From: Phascolarctobacterium sp.
Lineage (GTDB): Bacteria; Bacillota; Negativicutes; Acidaminococcales; Acidaminococcaceae
DNA length: 64,000 nt
Direction of reading: 5' to 3'
NCBI GenBank assembly: GCA_030523325.1
Contig: JAUNIS010000008.1
Location: forward strand, 1 to 64,000
Within the stretch, counting starts at the first letter, position 1; each line of letters starts with the position of its first letter. A model generated the notes under the pieces. That model had not been told where the DNA came from. It ran no database searches and was given only the letters and a program-made list of their open reading frames with translations. A program made the translations under genes and the position numbers. Below, piece by piece: positions 16,737 through 25,941 of the stretch.

Positions 16737-16777
16737 AAAAATCCCGAAAGCTCTAACTTGAGCCTTCGGGATTTTTA
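16737..16777 (+). terminator. Terminator after the ACT gene
   Basis: AAAATCCCGAA pairs with TTCGGGATTTT, with an inner GCTC/GAGC stem, followed by T-rich sequence. It ends the aroF-ACT unit. Confidence 0.9.
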
Positions 16778-16828
16778 TATGCATATTTGTCGCTAAACTA
16801 AAGATTTGCGAGGCCTTTTACCGAGCAA

Positions 16829-17275
16829 TTACTTTTCTTCTAGCAAACCTTTTTCTACCAAGTATTCAGCCAAGAGCTTACCAATTTTATTAGTAAGCTT
16901 TAAGCAGTTAATGAAATGATCACGAGTATTGAATTCGAATTTCATTAAATCGCCACAAGCACAAGAGCCAAATTGCGCTTTAAATCTTTCATGAAATTCT
17001 AAAGACAAGGGATAGATTTCTCCCAAGGGTTTATCAGCAGGACGATTACGACCTGCTAAAACAGAAATTACCATAGTGCAACCAGCCATTGCTCCACAAA
17101 GATCGCGAGCATGACCAATACCTCCGCCAAAACCTGAGCACATACGAAAAGCATTTTCGTCGATGGGCACCCCTGCTTCAACGCGGAAGGTTTCAACAAT
17201 TGCCTCACAGCAATTAAAACCAGCTTTAAAATTATTACCTACACTCATACCCATTCTTTCGCTAAATTCAGACAC
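16829..17275 (-). CDS. C_GCAxxG_C_C family (putative redox) protein, copy 2
   Basis: 148 residues with the full family pattern: NCCEAIVETF near residue 22, MCSGFGGGIGHARDLCGAMAG, and FGSCACGDL. The CGAMAG segment matches the family name more closely than copy 1. The Cys residues suggest metal or disulfide chemistry, but no function is established. It lies downstream of the repeat array and of the CoA-disulfide reductase gene on the same strand, and GGAGG precedes its ATG. Confidence 0.83.
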   Translation of the reverse strand: MSEFSERMGMSVGNNFKAGFNCCEAIVETFRVEAGVPIDENAFRMCSGFGGGIGHARDLCGAMAGCTMVISVLAGRNRPADKPLGEIYPLSLEFHERFKAQFGSCACGDLMKFEFNTRDHFINCLKLTNKIGKLLAEYLVEKGLLEEK

Positions 17276-17327
17276 TTTAAACTCCTCCTTTAATTTTATT
17301 TTTAAAACGTTAGGAAAAACCTTTTCG

Positions 17328-17500
17328 AATTAGCAATTAGCAATTACGGATGTTTTTGCTACGCAAAAGCTTTGATTAAGTTGAATCATAAATCTACAGA
17401 TTGAATTTGCAATCTGTCAATTTACACAAACTATTTTCCAATTCATCGAGCCGCAGGCTCGATACCACCATTGCTCATTGCTCATTTCTAATTGCTAATT
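17328..17500. repeat. Second AGCAATTAG inverted-repeat element (decayed)
   Basis: Outer ends AATTAGCAATTAG (17328-17340) and its complement (17488-17500) enclose about 147 bp with hairpins, such as CGAGCCGCAGGCTCG near 17446-17461. It has the same architecture and word content as the element at 10394-10584, but the perfect pairing is only 13 bp. Confidence 0.6.
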
Positions 17501-17680
17501 TTATAAACCACGAACTACAAATCAATTATCTCAAATTTCTCCCAAACGCGAAAGATTTGCGTCTAGACGAGGCCGAAAATATCTCGCATTTGCTACAAAA
17601 CTTTCGACAACGAAGTATAAAGCACGTATCTCAATTTTTTTACAAACGCGAAAGATTTGCGTCTAGACGAGGCCGCAGGA

Positions 17681-17730
17681 GAATTTGCTTGTGGGACAGT
17701 ACTTATAACGTACGGACCGCAAGCAAATTC
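17681..17730. repeat. Stem-loop 1 of the repeat array
   Basis: A perfect 11-bp stem, GAATTTGCTTG (17681-17691) with CAAGCAAATTC (17720-17730). The loop contains GGGACAGTACTTATAACGTA and then CGGACC, close to the loop of stem-loop 2 although the stems differ. Confidence 0.75.
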
Positions 17731-17906
17731 GACGAGAACGAAGTATAGACCAAATATCTCGCGTTTGCCCCAAAACTTTCGACAACGAAGTATAAAGCAC
17801 GTATCTCAATTTTCTCCCAAACGCGAAAGATTTGCGTCTAGACAAGGCCGAAAATATCTCGCATTTGCTACAAAACTTGCAAGAATCGTCTTTAGACGAG
17901 GCGGAA

Positions 17907-17962
17907 GAAAATTTTGTAATCCGGGATAGTACTAACACGTACAGACCGGTTACAAAATTTTC
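17907..17962. repeat. Stem-loop 2 of the repeat array
   Basis: A perfect 13-bp stem, GAAAATTTTGTAA (17907-17919) with TTACAAAATTTTC (17950-17962). The loop contains GGGATAGTACTAACACGTAC and AGACC. Compared with stem-loop 1 both stem arms differ together, while the loop is largely kept. Confidence 0.75.
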
Positions 17963-18006
17963 GACAACGAAGTATAAAGCGATTATCGCAAGTTTTGCCC
18001 CAGAGG

Positions 18007-19692
18007 TTAGTCATGTTCAGTAGCATAGGGCCACCCACTCATCCCCCCTTCGAGAGAATGAGCATTGGTAAAGCCTGCTTGACGCAGGATAGTCTCGGCC
18101 TCGTAACCGCGCAAATCAATTTGACAGGAAGTAATAATAAATTGGTCTTTGTCCCCTAGCTCGTCTAATCGCTGACGCAATTCACCAAGAGGAATATTGA
18201 CAAAATTAGGAATACCTGCAATACGATTACGAGAAACCTCTGGAGCCGTACGTACATCTAAGAATAAGTAACCGCCTTGCGCACGCATCGCCTCAAAATC
18301 TTTAGGATTGATGCCGTTAAAACGACCTGCTAATTTGTTGCCCAAGCAATTTGCTGCTGTACCAAGATTATCAATGGGTCCGTTAAAGGGAGGCGCGTAA
18401 GCGATATCAAGATTAGCTACCTGCTGTAATGTCGCGCCGAAGCTCATAGCAGTTACCATAGTATCGATACGTTTGGAAACATTTTTACCAATAGCTTGTA
18501 CACCGATAATACGCTGGCTGCCAACCTCCACCAACATTTTAACAACAATGCGGCCTACTCCAGGCATATAATTAAGGCGATCATTACCAGGTGTAACTAT
18601 AGCTTTGTATTCGATACCAGCAAGCTTTGCCGTTCTTTCGTTTAAACCTGTGGAGCCAGCCTCCATATCAAAGATTTGGCAAATACCAGTACCAAGAACG
18701 CCTGGGTATTTAATGGCTTGTCCGCAAATATTTCCTGCAATAACGCGGCCGTGCTTATTGGCAGTTGAACCCATAGGTGTAAACACCTTTGCTTTACTAA
18801 TGATGTGAGTATTTTCTGCGCAGTCACCGCCCGCGTAAATATCCGGGTCTGACGTCTCCATGTATTCGTTAACAGCAATGCAACCAGTAGGACCAATAGC
18901 AAGGCCGCAAGCCTTTGCTAGCTCCACGTTAGGACGCACGCCAACAGCAACAATTACAAGCTGAGCAGGAATGACTTGCTTATCTGTTTTAACTCCAGAT
19001 ACAATGCCGTTGGTAACTTCAAAAGCCACAGTTTTTTCGTTCAAGCAAAGCTTAATATTATTCTTCTTGATAGTTGGAAGTAAAAGATCGGCAATCTCTT
19101 TATCTAAAAGCTGAGGCAAAACTCGATCTTGCATCTCCACAACAGAAGTTTTAAGTCCTCGCTTCGCAAAATTTTCAGCAAGCTCCATACCGATAAAACC
19201 AGCGCCAATAATTACTACATCAGTAACCTTACGAGCATTTATTTCATCTTCAACAGCATGCACGTCCCAAGGGAACCAAAAGGAATGAATTCCTTGAGCA
19301 TCTGCGCCAGGTAAAGGAAGCTTCACGGGAGTTGCCCCCGTACCAAGTACTAATTTATCGTAAGCAAGTACTTGCTCTCCCTCTTGAGTCTCGTAGGTAA
19401 CTGTTTTGCTCGCACGATCAATCTTTGTAACATTACAACCAGTGCGTGCATCCACACCCTTAACAGTTCGGAAATATTCGCTATCTCTTAAAATACCTTG
19501 TGGAGTATGGTCAAAGCTGTTAAAGCTTTTTACCTCGCCACTAATATAATAAGGAAAGCCACATGCACCATAGCTCAAGGATTGTCCTCGTTCTAACACT
19601 ATAATCTTGGCGTCCTTATCTAAGCGACGCAATCTTGCAGCAGTTTTCATTCCCGTAGCAACGCCACCAATTATTACAACCTTTTTACTCAT
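18007..19692 (-). CDS. CoA-disulfide reductase / NADH oxidase-like with rhodanese domain
   Basis: A 561-residue flavoprotein. The FAD site is VVIIGGVATGMKTAARLRRL, the single active cysteine is in SYGACGFPYYISGEV (C44), the NAD(P)H site is VVIIGAGFIGMELAENFAKRG, and YAGGDCAE closes the FAD domain. Residues from about 465 form a rhodanese domain with FLDVRTAPEVSRNRI and the active cysteine in TSCQIDLRGYEAE. This domain order defines the CoADR-rhodanese family, which reduces CoA disulfide or persulfides and may serve in sulfur or oxygen stress. AGGAG precedes the ATG. The repeat array lies behind its stop. Confidence 0.9.
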   Translation of the reverse strand: MSKKVVIIGGVATGMKTAARLRRLDKDAKIIVLERGQSLSYGACGFPYYISGEVKSFNSFDHTPQGILRDSEYFRTVKGVDARTGCNVTKIDRASKTVTYETQEGEQVLAYDKLVLGTGATPVKLPLPGADAQGIHSFWFPWDVHAVEDEINARKVTDVVIIGAGFIGMELAENFAKRGLKTSVVEMQDRVLPQLLDKEIADLLLPTIKKNNIKLCLNEKTVAFEVTNGIVSGVKTDKQVIPAQLVIVAVGVRPNVELAKACGLAIGPTGCIAVNEYMETSDPDIYAGGDCAENTHIISKAKVFTPMGSTANKHGRVIAGNICGQAIKYPGVLGTGICQIFDMEAGSTGLNERTAKLAGIEYKAIVTPGNDRLNYMPGVGRIVVKMLVEVGSQRIIGVQAIGKNVSKRIDTMVTAMSFGATLQQVANLDIAYAPPFNGPIDNLGTAANCLGNKLAGRFNGINPKDFEAMRAQGGYLFLDVRTAPEVSRNRIAGIPNFVNIPLGELRQRLDELGDKDQFIITSCQIDLRGYEAETILRQAGFTNAHSLEGGMSGWPYATEHD

Positions 19693-20046
19693 TTGATCAC
19701 ACTCCTAAAATTATTTCTCACATAAATATATTCGACGCAAAACTAAATTATTCCTTTATGATTTTTTATGATGCTGTAAGCTAACGAATTAAATAATCAG
19801 CGTCAATAATTTTTTAATCAATTATTTTTAGCAAGAAAATTTTTAAGGCAAATCTTACATACTTAATTCAATTTTCCCAAAGAAATTTCATTCTCATAAT
19901 CTAGAAACAAAGTACATAAACGATTTATTATCGTCTCTTCTACAAGTACACTTATCCATATTTGATTTCTAACTTTACAAAAAATGTTAGCAAATTTACA
20001 TTAATCAGAGAATTTTCAAAAAAATTATTGTATACAAAGAAAACAC

Positions 20047-20075
20047 TTGCAATTTTCTTAAAAACAATTTAAAAT
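20047..20075 (+). promoter_or_regulatory. Promoter of the YkvI-like permease gene
   Basis: TTGCAA at 20047-20052, a 17-bp spacer and TAAAAT at 20070-20075, about 50 bp before the ATG. The rest of the 436-bp divergent gap (19693-20128) is AT-rich, and I see no other clear signal in it. Confidence 0.65.
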
Positions 20076-20128
20076 AACGACATATATTTTTTTATATCAT
20101 TATTTTTTTTAAGGGGGAAGGTTTTCTC

Positions 20129-21223
20129 ATGAGTGCTTTGAAAAAATATTTACTTCCTGGCTTCATCTTCCAATCTATCATGGTTGGTGGTGGCTATGGT
20201 ACAGGTGCAGAAATCAAAGAATTCTTTGCAGTTTCTGGCTTAACAGGTGGTTTAATGGGTATGGCTGTTACCACTTTTGTATGGTGCATTCTTTGTGCAC
20301 TGGCTCTTGAATTCGCTCGTATGTATCGTGCTTACGACTATGGTACCTTGATGAAAGGTTTGTTAGGTAAAGCTGGTATCCTCTACGACATTTGTTATTG
20401 GATTATGATGCTCATCGTACTCGGCGTTGTTAATGCAACTGCTGGTGCAATGTTCAACGAATTAACAGGTATGAGCCAATGGCTTGGCGTTGCTCTTCTG
20501 AACATTTGGGCTATCGTACTCTTGCTTCGTGGTACTGAAGCAATTGAAAATGAATATTCCTTCTGGTCTTACTTGCTATACGCAGTATATATCATTTTCC
20601 TTGTTTCCGTATTCGGTAAGTTCGGCGACCAAATCTCTGCTGAACTCGCAAAACATGTTGTTGGCGAAAATTGGTTGAACAGCGGCTTGCAATATTCCTT
20701 CTACAACTTGGTTGTAGTTCCTCTGTTCCTCTATACTGCTCGTCATATGAAAACTCGTAACGAAGCTTTAATTTGCGGCGTTATCTCTGGCTTCGTTGCA
20801 ATTATTCCTGGCGTTCTTTTGCTCCTTGCTATGGGAGCTAACATGCCTGAAGTTTTAAAAGCAAAGGTTCCTGTAATGGTAATCTTCAGATCCTTGGATA
20901 TGCAATGGCTCTTCTATGCATTTGAACTCGTTCTTTTTGCAACTCTTGTAGAAACTCAAACTGGTTTCATCAAAGCCGTTGTTGACCGTGTTCAACCGGT
21001 TATGAAAGAAAAATATACTCAAAACATTCATGTTGGTTTGATTATCGTTCTTTCCATCATCGGCGTATGCATTTCTGCATTCGGTTTGATCGGTCTTATC
21101 GTAAAAGGTTACGGCACTGCTTGCTATGGCTTCTTAGTGCTGTTCGCAATTCCGATGGCTACCATTGGTGCATACAAAATCTTTAGCAAACCTGCAGATT
21201 TCCAAATCGAAGAAAAAAAATAA
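20129..21223 (+). CDS. YkvI family membrane permease (COG3949-like)
   Basis: 364 residues with about ten hydrophobic segments and a glycine-rich first helix (MVGGGYGTGAEIKEFFA), the hallmark of the YkvI branch of the amino-acid/polyamine/organocation superfamily. The ligand is unknown. A strong AGGGGGAAGG site precedes the ATG. The gene has its own promoter and terminator, and the following gene on the same strand is a MocR regulator that might control it. Transport of an amino acid or amine is an inference from fold and neighbour. Confidence 0.8.
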   Translation: MSALKKYLLPGFIFQSIMVGGGYGTGAEIKEFFAVSGLTGGLMGMAVTTFVWCILCALALEFARMYRAYDYGTLMKGLLGKAGILYDICYWIMMLIVLGVVNATAGAMFNELTGMSQWLGVALLNIWAIVLLLRGTEAIENEYSFWSYLLYAVYIIFLVSVFGKFGDQISAELAKHVVGENWLNSGLQYSFYNLVVVPLFLYTARHMKTRNEALICGVISGFVAIIPGVLLLLAMGANMPEVLKAKVPVMVIFRSLDMQWLFYAFELVLFATLVETQTGFIKAVVDRVQPVMKEKYTQNIHVGLIIVLSIIGVCISAFGLIGLIVKGYGTACYGFLVLFAIPMATIGAYKIFSKPADFQIEEKK

Positions 21224-21239
21224 AAAAATATATACAGTG

Positions 21240-21270
21240 AAATCCTCGGCAGCTTTGCCGGGGATTTTTT
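21240..21270 (+). terminator. Terminator after the YkvI-like gene
   Basis: AAATCC plus CGGCA pair with TGCCG plus GGATTT around a GCTT loop, followed by six T. Confidence 0.92.
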
Positions 21271-21366
21271 GTTTGCCCGTCGACAAAAACATAGCAAAAG
21301 TATATAATTACTCTGAACATATTTTATACGTCGAAATAAAAATTTTGAGAAAGGTCAGTTAATGTA

Positions 21367-22779
21367 ATGCTCACCTACTCTTTTGCTAAAAATAATTCTG
21401 ACTCACTATACGAACAACTTTATAAAAACATTAAGGCTGATATCATTAGTGGTAAGCTTCTCCCTAACGATAAGCTTCCTTCTAAGCGCAGCTTTGCGAA
21501 AAATCTTGGCATCTCTGTCATCACCATTGAAAATGCTTACGACCAATTAATGGCTGAAGGTTATATTTTCTCTCTGCCAAAAAAAGGTTTTTATGTTGCA
21601 AGCTTGCCTGATAACGAAAAAAATGTTCAAGCAAAGCCCAGCACAAATAACATGCCTTTATTAAATAAGGAAGCCTCTTACAAAATTGATTTCTCTACCA
21701 ACAAGGTCATCAAGGACCAATTTCCTTTTACGGTTTGGGCTAAACTCTTAAGAGAATGTCTAAGAGACTACCAAGAAGATATTCTCAACGTCTCTCCTTC
21801 TGCAGGTTCCATAGAACTCAGAACAGCTATTGCTAGACATTTACTCCAATTCAGAGGTATGTACGTAAACCCTGAGCAAATTATTATCGGTGCGGGCACA
21901 GAATATCTTTACGGACAATTAATCCAGCTCTTAGGTCACGCAAAAATTTATGGCGTGGAAGACCCTGGCTACAGGAAGATGGCTCAGGTTTATTTGGCGA
22001 ATGGTGCAAATGTCGAATACATTCCTTTTGATCAAGACGGTATTAACATCAGGGAGCTTGAAGAAAAACAAGTCGATGTCGCTCATACATCTCCTTCTCA
22101 TCAATTCCCCACGGGCTTCATCACCCCCATTAGCAAACGTTACGAATTGCTCTCCTGGGCTGCAGAAAAACCTGGCAGATATATTATCGAAGACGACTAT
22201 GATAGTGAATTCAGGATGATTGGCAAACCCATTCCTTCGCTGCAATCCATAGATAGAATTGAAAAGGTTATTTACATGAACACCTTCACTAAATCTATCA
22301 CGCCTAATTTAAGAATTAGCTACATGGTGTTACCAGAGCATTTAACATCGCTTTATCACAAGCGTCTCTCATTTTATTCTTGTCCTGTAACTACCATCAT
22401 CCAGCTCGCTCTCGCTCGCTTTATAGACGAAGGATATTTTGAAAAGCATATCAATCGTATGCGCAACTACTATAGAAAGCAAAGAGACTCGTTACTTGCA
22501 CTAATAAAAAGCTCCGATGTTGCAAGTTTCGTCAACATTTCTGAAGAAGATGCGGGCCTGCACTTTCTCATTCATTTAGACATTCCTTGCACGGACGCAG
22601 AATTCAAAGCTCGTCTTGATGCCAAAAGAATTCGCATTGCAGCTCTCTCCGAATATTATCACAATCATAATTTCAAAACAGAGCACGACTTTATTCTTAA
22701 CTACTCTTCCCTCTCCGAAGCTAATATTGAAGAGGCCGTTCAACTCTTGTGCGAAGAAATCAAAGTCGTCCGCTCATAA
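21367..22779 (+). CDS. MocR/PdxR-type regulator (GntR HTH fused to aminotransferase domain)
   Basis: 470 residues. The N terminus is a GntR winged helix (SLYEQLYKNIKADIISGKLL, LPSKRSFAKNLGISVITIEN). Residues from about 110 form a fold-type I aminotransferase domain with HTSPSHQFPTGF, IIEDDYDSEFR, and the PLP lysine in NTFTKSITPNLRISY. Such proteins use PLP and an amino-acid-like ligand to control transcription, often of vitamin B6, GABA or taurine genes. No pdxST is adjacent, so the target is open; the upstream permease is the simplest candidate. The ribosome site is weak (GAAAGGTC). Confidence 0.92.
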   Translation: MLTYSFAKNNSDSLYEQLYKNIKADIISGKLLPNDKLPSKRSFAKNLGISVITIENAYDQLMAEGYIFSLPKKGFYVASLPDNEKNVQAKPSTNNMPLLNKEASYKIDFSTNKVIKDQFPFTVWAKLLRECLRDYQEDILNVSPSAGSIELRTAIARHLLQFRGMYVNPEQIIIGAGTEYLYGQLIQLLGHAKIYGVEDPGYRKMAQVYLANGANVEYIPFDQDGINIRELEEKQVDVAHTSPSHQFPTGFITPISKRYELLSWAAEKPGRYIIEDDYDSEFRMIGKPIPSLQSIDRIEKVIYMNTFTKSITPNLRISYMVLPEHLTSLYHKRLSFYSCPVTTIIQLALARFIDEGYFEKHINRMRNYYRKQRDSLLALIKSSDVASFVNISEEDAGLHFLIHLDIPCTDAEFKARLDAKRIRIAALSEYYHNHNFKTEHDFILNYSSLSEANIEEAVQLLCEEIKVVRS

Positions 22780-22780
22780 A

Positions 22781-22811
22781 AAATGCTCACCTTTTTGTGA
22801 GCATTTTTGTA
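22781..22811 (+). terminator. Bidirectional terminator after the MocR gene
   Basis: A 10-bp stem, AAATGCTCAC (22781-22790) with GTGAGCATTT (22797-22806), followed by T. The complement also ends in T, so it can serve the convergent gene ending at 22848. Confidence 0.92.
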
Positions 22812-22847
22812 TGTAATTTTGTAAAATTCAATTCATACTAGCTTTTG

Positions 22848-24086
22848 TTAATCTTTCACACCAACGCTCTTTGCCGCAGCCATGACTGCGAGACGTCCAT
22901 GTTCAAAGGTAAGTCCGCCTTGGAAGAAAACATTGAAGGGCTCACGACACGGAGCATCGCAGGAAAGCTCGATGGACGCACCTTGTACGAAGGTTCCTGC
23001 AGCCATAATAATTTCGTCTTGATAACCCGGTAGCGGAGAAGGAACTGGTGTAACGTGGGCATCAATAGGCGAATTATTTTGAATAGCAGCACAAAAATCA
23101 CAAAGTCTTTCACGAGTACCAAGCTTTATCGCCTGGATGATATCGTTACGTTTGTCTTCTGGCTGAGGCTTAACTTCGTAGCCCATTTCTTTAAATACTG
23201 CTGCACAGAAAACAGATGTCTTAACGGCTTGCATTACTACATGGGGAGCAAGGAACAGACCTTGATAATACTCGCGTTGCGTATCTCCAAGCGTCGCACC
23301 CATCTCGCCACCAAGCCCAGGAGCAGTTGCTCGATAGCTTGCCTTTTCAACCAAGTCCTTGCGACCAACAATATAACCTCCCATAGGAGCAATGCCACCG
23401 CCTAAATTTTTAATCAGAGAACCAGCAGTGATATCTGCACCAACTTCAATCGGTTCACGTTTATCGATGAATTCGCCGTAACAATTATCCACAAAACAAA
23501 TCACGTTCGGATTAGCCTCTTTAGCTGCCTGAAGAATTTTCTCTACCTCGTCAATGGGAATTGTATGACGCTCAGCACTATAACCGCAGGATCTTTGGAC
23601 ATGAACCATAGTAGTTTTTTCGGTAACAATTTTCTTTACAGCTTCTAAGTCGACATGAGCACCCGTCATAGGAAGTTCTTTATAAGTTACGCCAATATCA
23701 ACCAAGGAACCAGGAATTGCCACAGGATAGCCCATAATACTTTGCATTGTGTCGTATGGTCTGCCGGTAAGAGTAACAATTTCGTCACCTGCTTTTAAAT
23801 TACCAAGCAGTGCTACGGCAAGAGCATGCGTGCCAGATACAAATTGGCTACGGACGAGAGCTGCTTCAGCTTTGAAAATATCTGCATAAATCAGGTCCAA
23901 GCTATCGCGACCTACATCGCTATAACCGTAACCTGTTGTGGGCTTCAGATAATAATCACTAACTTTATATTTGCGGAATGCGGAAATTACTTTTTCTGTG
24001 TTGCATAATGCAACCTCTTCCAGCCAAGGAGTATGCTTAGCAACAACCTCCAAGGCTTTCTTTTCTATTTCGTTAAAATCTACCAA
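22848..24086 (-). CDS. Methionine gamma-lyase-like PLP protein (COG4100, YnbB type)
   Basis: 412 residues of the Cys/Met metabolism PLP fold, of the branch once named aluminium-resistance protein. Patterns include YGYSDVGRDSLDLIYADIFK, RSQFVSGTHALAVAL, MVHVQRSCGYSAERHTI, ICFVDNCYGEF and the PLP lysine in AGSLIKNLGGGIAP. The biochemical role of this branch is poorly known. It is directly followed upstream by hflX (13 bp), an arrangement also common in other Firmicutes. Confidence 0.88.
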   Translation of the reverse strand: MVDFNEIEKKALEVVAKHTPWLEEVALCNTEKVISAFRKYKVSDYYLKPTTGYGYSDVGRDSLDLIYADIFKAEAALVRSQFVSGTHALAVALLGNLKAGDEIVTLTGRPYDTMQSIMGYPVAIPGSLVDIGVTYKELPMTGAHVDLEAVKKIVTEKTTMVHVQRSCGYSAERHTIPIDEVEKILQAAKEANPNVICFVDNCYGEFIDKREPIEVGADITAGSLIKNLGGGIAPMGGYIVGRKDLVEKASYRATAPGLGGEMGATLGDTQREYYQGLFLAPHVVMQAVKTSVFCAAVFKEMGYEVKPQPEDKRNDIIQAIKLGTRERLCDFCAAIQNNSPIDAHVTPVPSPLPGYQDEIIMAAGTFVQGASIELSCDAPCREPFNVFFQGGLTFEHGRLAVMAAAKSVGVKD

Positions 24087-24099
24087 AATTTTCTACCTC

Positions 24100-25920
24100 T
24101 TATTTCATAATATAATTAGCAAATTCATCTACAGAGCTTGCATCAATTCTTACTTTAAGTTTAGTTCCCTCAGCTAAATACTCGCTTTCCAAAACTGTGC
24201 CAACCTCGTGGAAACGATTGACAAGAGCGGATTTATCGTAAGGAATGAGGAAATATTCTTCCACGGATTTCATTTTCAAATTGGCTGCGATTAACTCTAA
24301 AAGCTTATCGAGATTGAGATTAGCTTTAGCACTAATGCAGATAGCATTGTCTTCTTGAGATAAACGCATCGGAAGTGCCGAGTCTTGAGGCAGCTTATCA
24401 ATCTTGTTGTAAACGGTGATGATTGTTTTATCCTTGGCACCAATTTCATCAAGCACTTGATAAACAGCATTGCTTTGCTCCTTGTAAAGCTCGTGACTCA
24501 CGTCAATGACATGGAGCAGGACATCGGCCTCAACAACCTCTTCCAATGTTGATTGGAAGGCTGCAACCAATTGATGAGGTAAACGTTGAATGAATCCAAC
24601 CGTATCGGTTAAAATTGCCTCTTGTTTATCGGGCAATTCTAACTGACGAGTTGTAGGATCAAGTGTCGCAAAAAGTTGATCCTTGGCGTAAATGTCGGAA
24701 TTAGTCAATGTATTCAAAAGTGTTGACTTGCCAGCATTCGTATAACCTACAAGACTTACGGTAGGAACCTGCGCTTTATTGCGACCTGCCCGATGTAAAT
24801 CTCGTACATTCTTTACCTTACCAATGCATTCTTTTATATAAGCAATGCGGTCGCGAATACGACGACGGTCCACTTCTAATTTAGTTTCGCCAGGTCCACG
24901 AGTACCAATACCACCACCAAGACGAGAAAGGCTTAGTCCCTTACCCATAATGCGTGGCAGGGTATATTGCAGCTGGGCTAATTCGACCTGCAGCTTGCCT
25001 TCGTTTGTTCTCGCTCTCTGGGCAAAAATGTCGAGAATCAAGGCCGTACGGTCGAGAACGCGTACTCCCATAGCTTGCTCAATATTTCTTTGTTGGGCAG
25101 GCGAAAGCTCGTCATCAAAAATACAAAGGTCAATGTTTTCTTGTTGAGCGAATAAAGCAAGCTCTTGCACCTTACCTTTGCCGATGAAAAAAGCCGGGTC
25201 AGGTTTAGGACGCTTTTGCAAAAATTTTTTCACAACAATTGCCCCAGCTGTATCGGCTAATTGTTTTAATTCTTCGATAGAATCCTCCACAGACCAGCCC
25301 AAGGTATTGAGCATACCACCATATTCCATACCCACAAGGATAGCCCGCTCTTCTGCTTGAGCCAAGGAAGACGCACCCGTCTGTTTATCGAGAATACGCT
25401 CAACCATAGCAACAAGATTCGGGAAAAAGATTCCCTCGCCCTGCTGTAAAGTACAAGGTCCGTAAAGCTCAACGACTAATTGTTCATTATTATCGAGTCC
25501 CGTAATCATGCCAAAGGTCAGCTGACACTTTTCTAATTCCGGTTCCACGCCAATAGCAACCATTGCGTCAAAACGATTATTTTTTAAAGCTGATACGTCA
25601 ACGCCAGAAAGATAGGGATTTCCCCCTGGATGAGTATGAATGCAACGCACACCACTTAAACGAGAGGCTCCACGCCTACCTTCGACAGGAGGCAGGTCAA
25701 CCTTTTCGTTATCACCAACGGCAACAGCGAGAATCGCACCTGCCCTATTGACATACACACTAACCTCACGATTAATGAAGTCGGTAATATCAGCCATTTT
25801 TAAACAAAGCTCTTGGGAAACAAGCTGCCCGCCTTCAAGCTTTAAATCATAGATAGTTTTTAATTCGTCAATGACAGAATTTCTAATTCCTTTGACATTG
25901 CCGTAAATTTCATTTGCCAT
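24100..25920 (-). CDS. hflX: Ribosome-associated GTPase HflX
   Basis: A 606-residue protein, longer than E. coli HflX because of an N-terminal extension of about 170 residues (INREVSVYVNRAGAILAVAV, GVRCIHTHPGGNPYLSGVD). The HflX domain follows (FFIGKGKVQELA, CIFDDELSPAQQRNIE), with a glycine-rich linker (LSRLGGGIGTRGPGETKLE) and the G domain: G1 GYTNAGKST, G3 DTVGF, G4 NKID. HflX splits stalled ribosomes. The ATG at 25920 follows GGAG and gives MANEIYG. It lies between the DEAD helicase and the methionine gamma-lyase-like gene, all on the minus strand. Confidence 0.95.
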   Translation of the reverse strand: MANEIYGNVKGIRNSVIDELKTIYDLKLEGGQLVSQELCLKMADITDFINREVSVYVNRAGAILAVAVGDNEKVDLPPVEGRRGASRLSGVRCIHTHPGGNPYLSGVDVSALKNNRFDAMVAIGVEPELEKCQLTFGMITGLDNNEQLVVELYGPCTLQQGEGIFFPNLVAMVERILDKQTGASSLAQAEERAILVGMEYGGMLNTLGWSVEDSIEELKQLADTAGAIVVKKFLQKRPKPDPAFFIGKGKVQELALFAQQENIDLCIFDDELSPAQQRNIEQAMGVRVLDRTALILDIFAQRARTNEGKLQVELAQLQYTLPRIMGKGLSLSRLGGGIGTRGPGETKLEVDRRRIRDRIAYIKECIGKVKNVRDLHRAGRNKAQVPTVSLVGYTNAGKSTLLNTLTNSDIYAKDQLFATLDPTTRQLELPDKQEAILTDTVGFIQRLPHQLVAAFQSTLEEVVEADVLLHVIDVSHELYKEQSNAVYQVLDEIGAKDKTIITVYNKIDKLPQDSALPMRLSQEDNAICISAKANLNLDKLLELIAANLKMKSVEEYFLIPYDKSALVNRFHEVGTVLESEYLAEGTKLKVRIDASSVDEFANYIMK

Positions 25921-25941
25921 AATTAGCTCCAACAGAAAGAT

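Larger units (their letters stand above)
17544..17998. repeat. Array of interspersed repeat units with conserved boxes
   Basis: A noncoding stretch of about 455 bp between two minus-strand genes. Box A (32 bp, containing AACGCGAAAGATTTGCGTCT and ending in GAGGCCG) occurs at 17544-17575, 17644-17675 and 17819-17850. Box B (about 45 bp, with TTCGACAACGAAGTATAAAG) occurs at 17595-17639 and 17771-17814 and in part at 17952-17998. The A-to-B linker 17576-17594 is repeated after the third A box. Two units instead carry a long stem-loop. Short open frames across it vary with the repeats and have no independent support. A degenerate box B-like sequence occurs near 60769-60790. Confidence 0.85.

Noticed and set aside
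17544-17998. CRISPR array
   Set aside because: The repeats are unevenly spaced (100 and 175 bp), include two different boxes and long stem-loops, lack unique spacers of constant size, and no cas genes are near.
17401-18023. Small protein-coding frames across the repeat array, on both strands
   Set aside because: They follow the repeat units, have no ribosome sites, and change with the stem-loop variants; they are by-products of the repeats.
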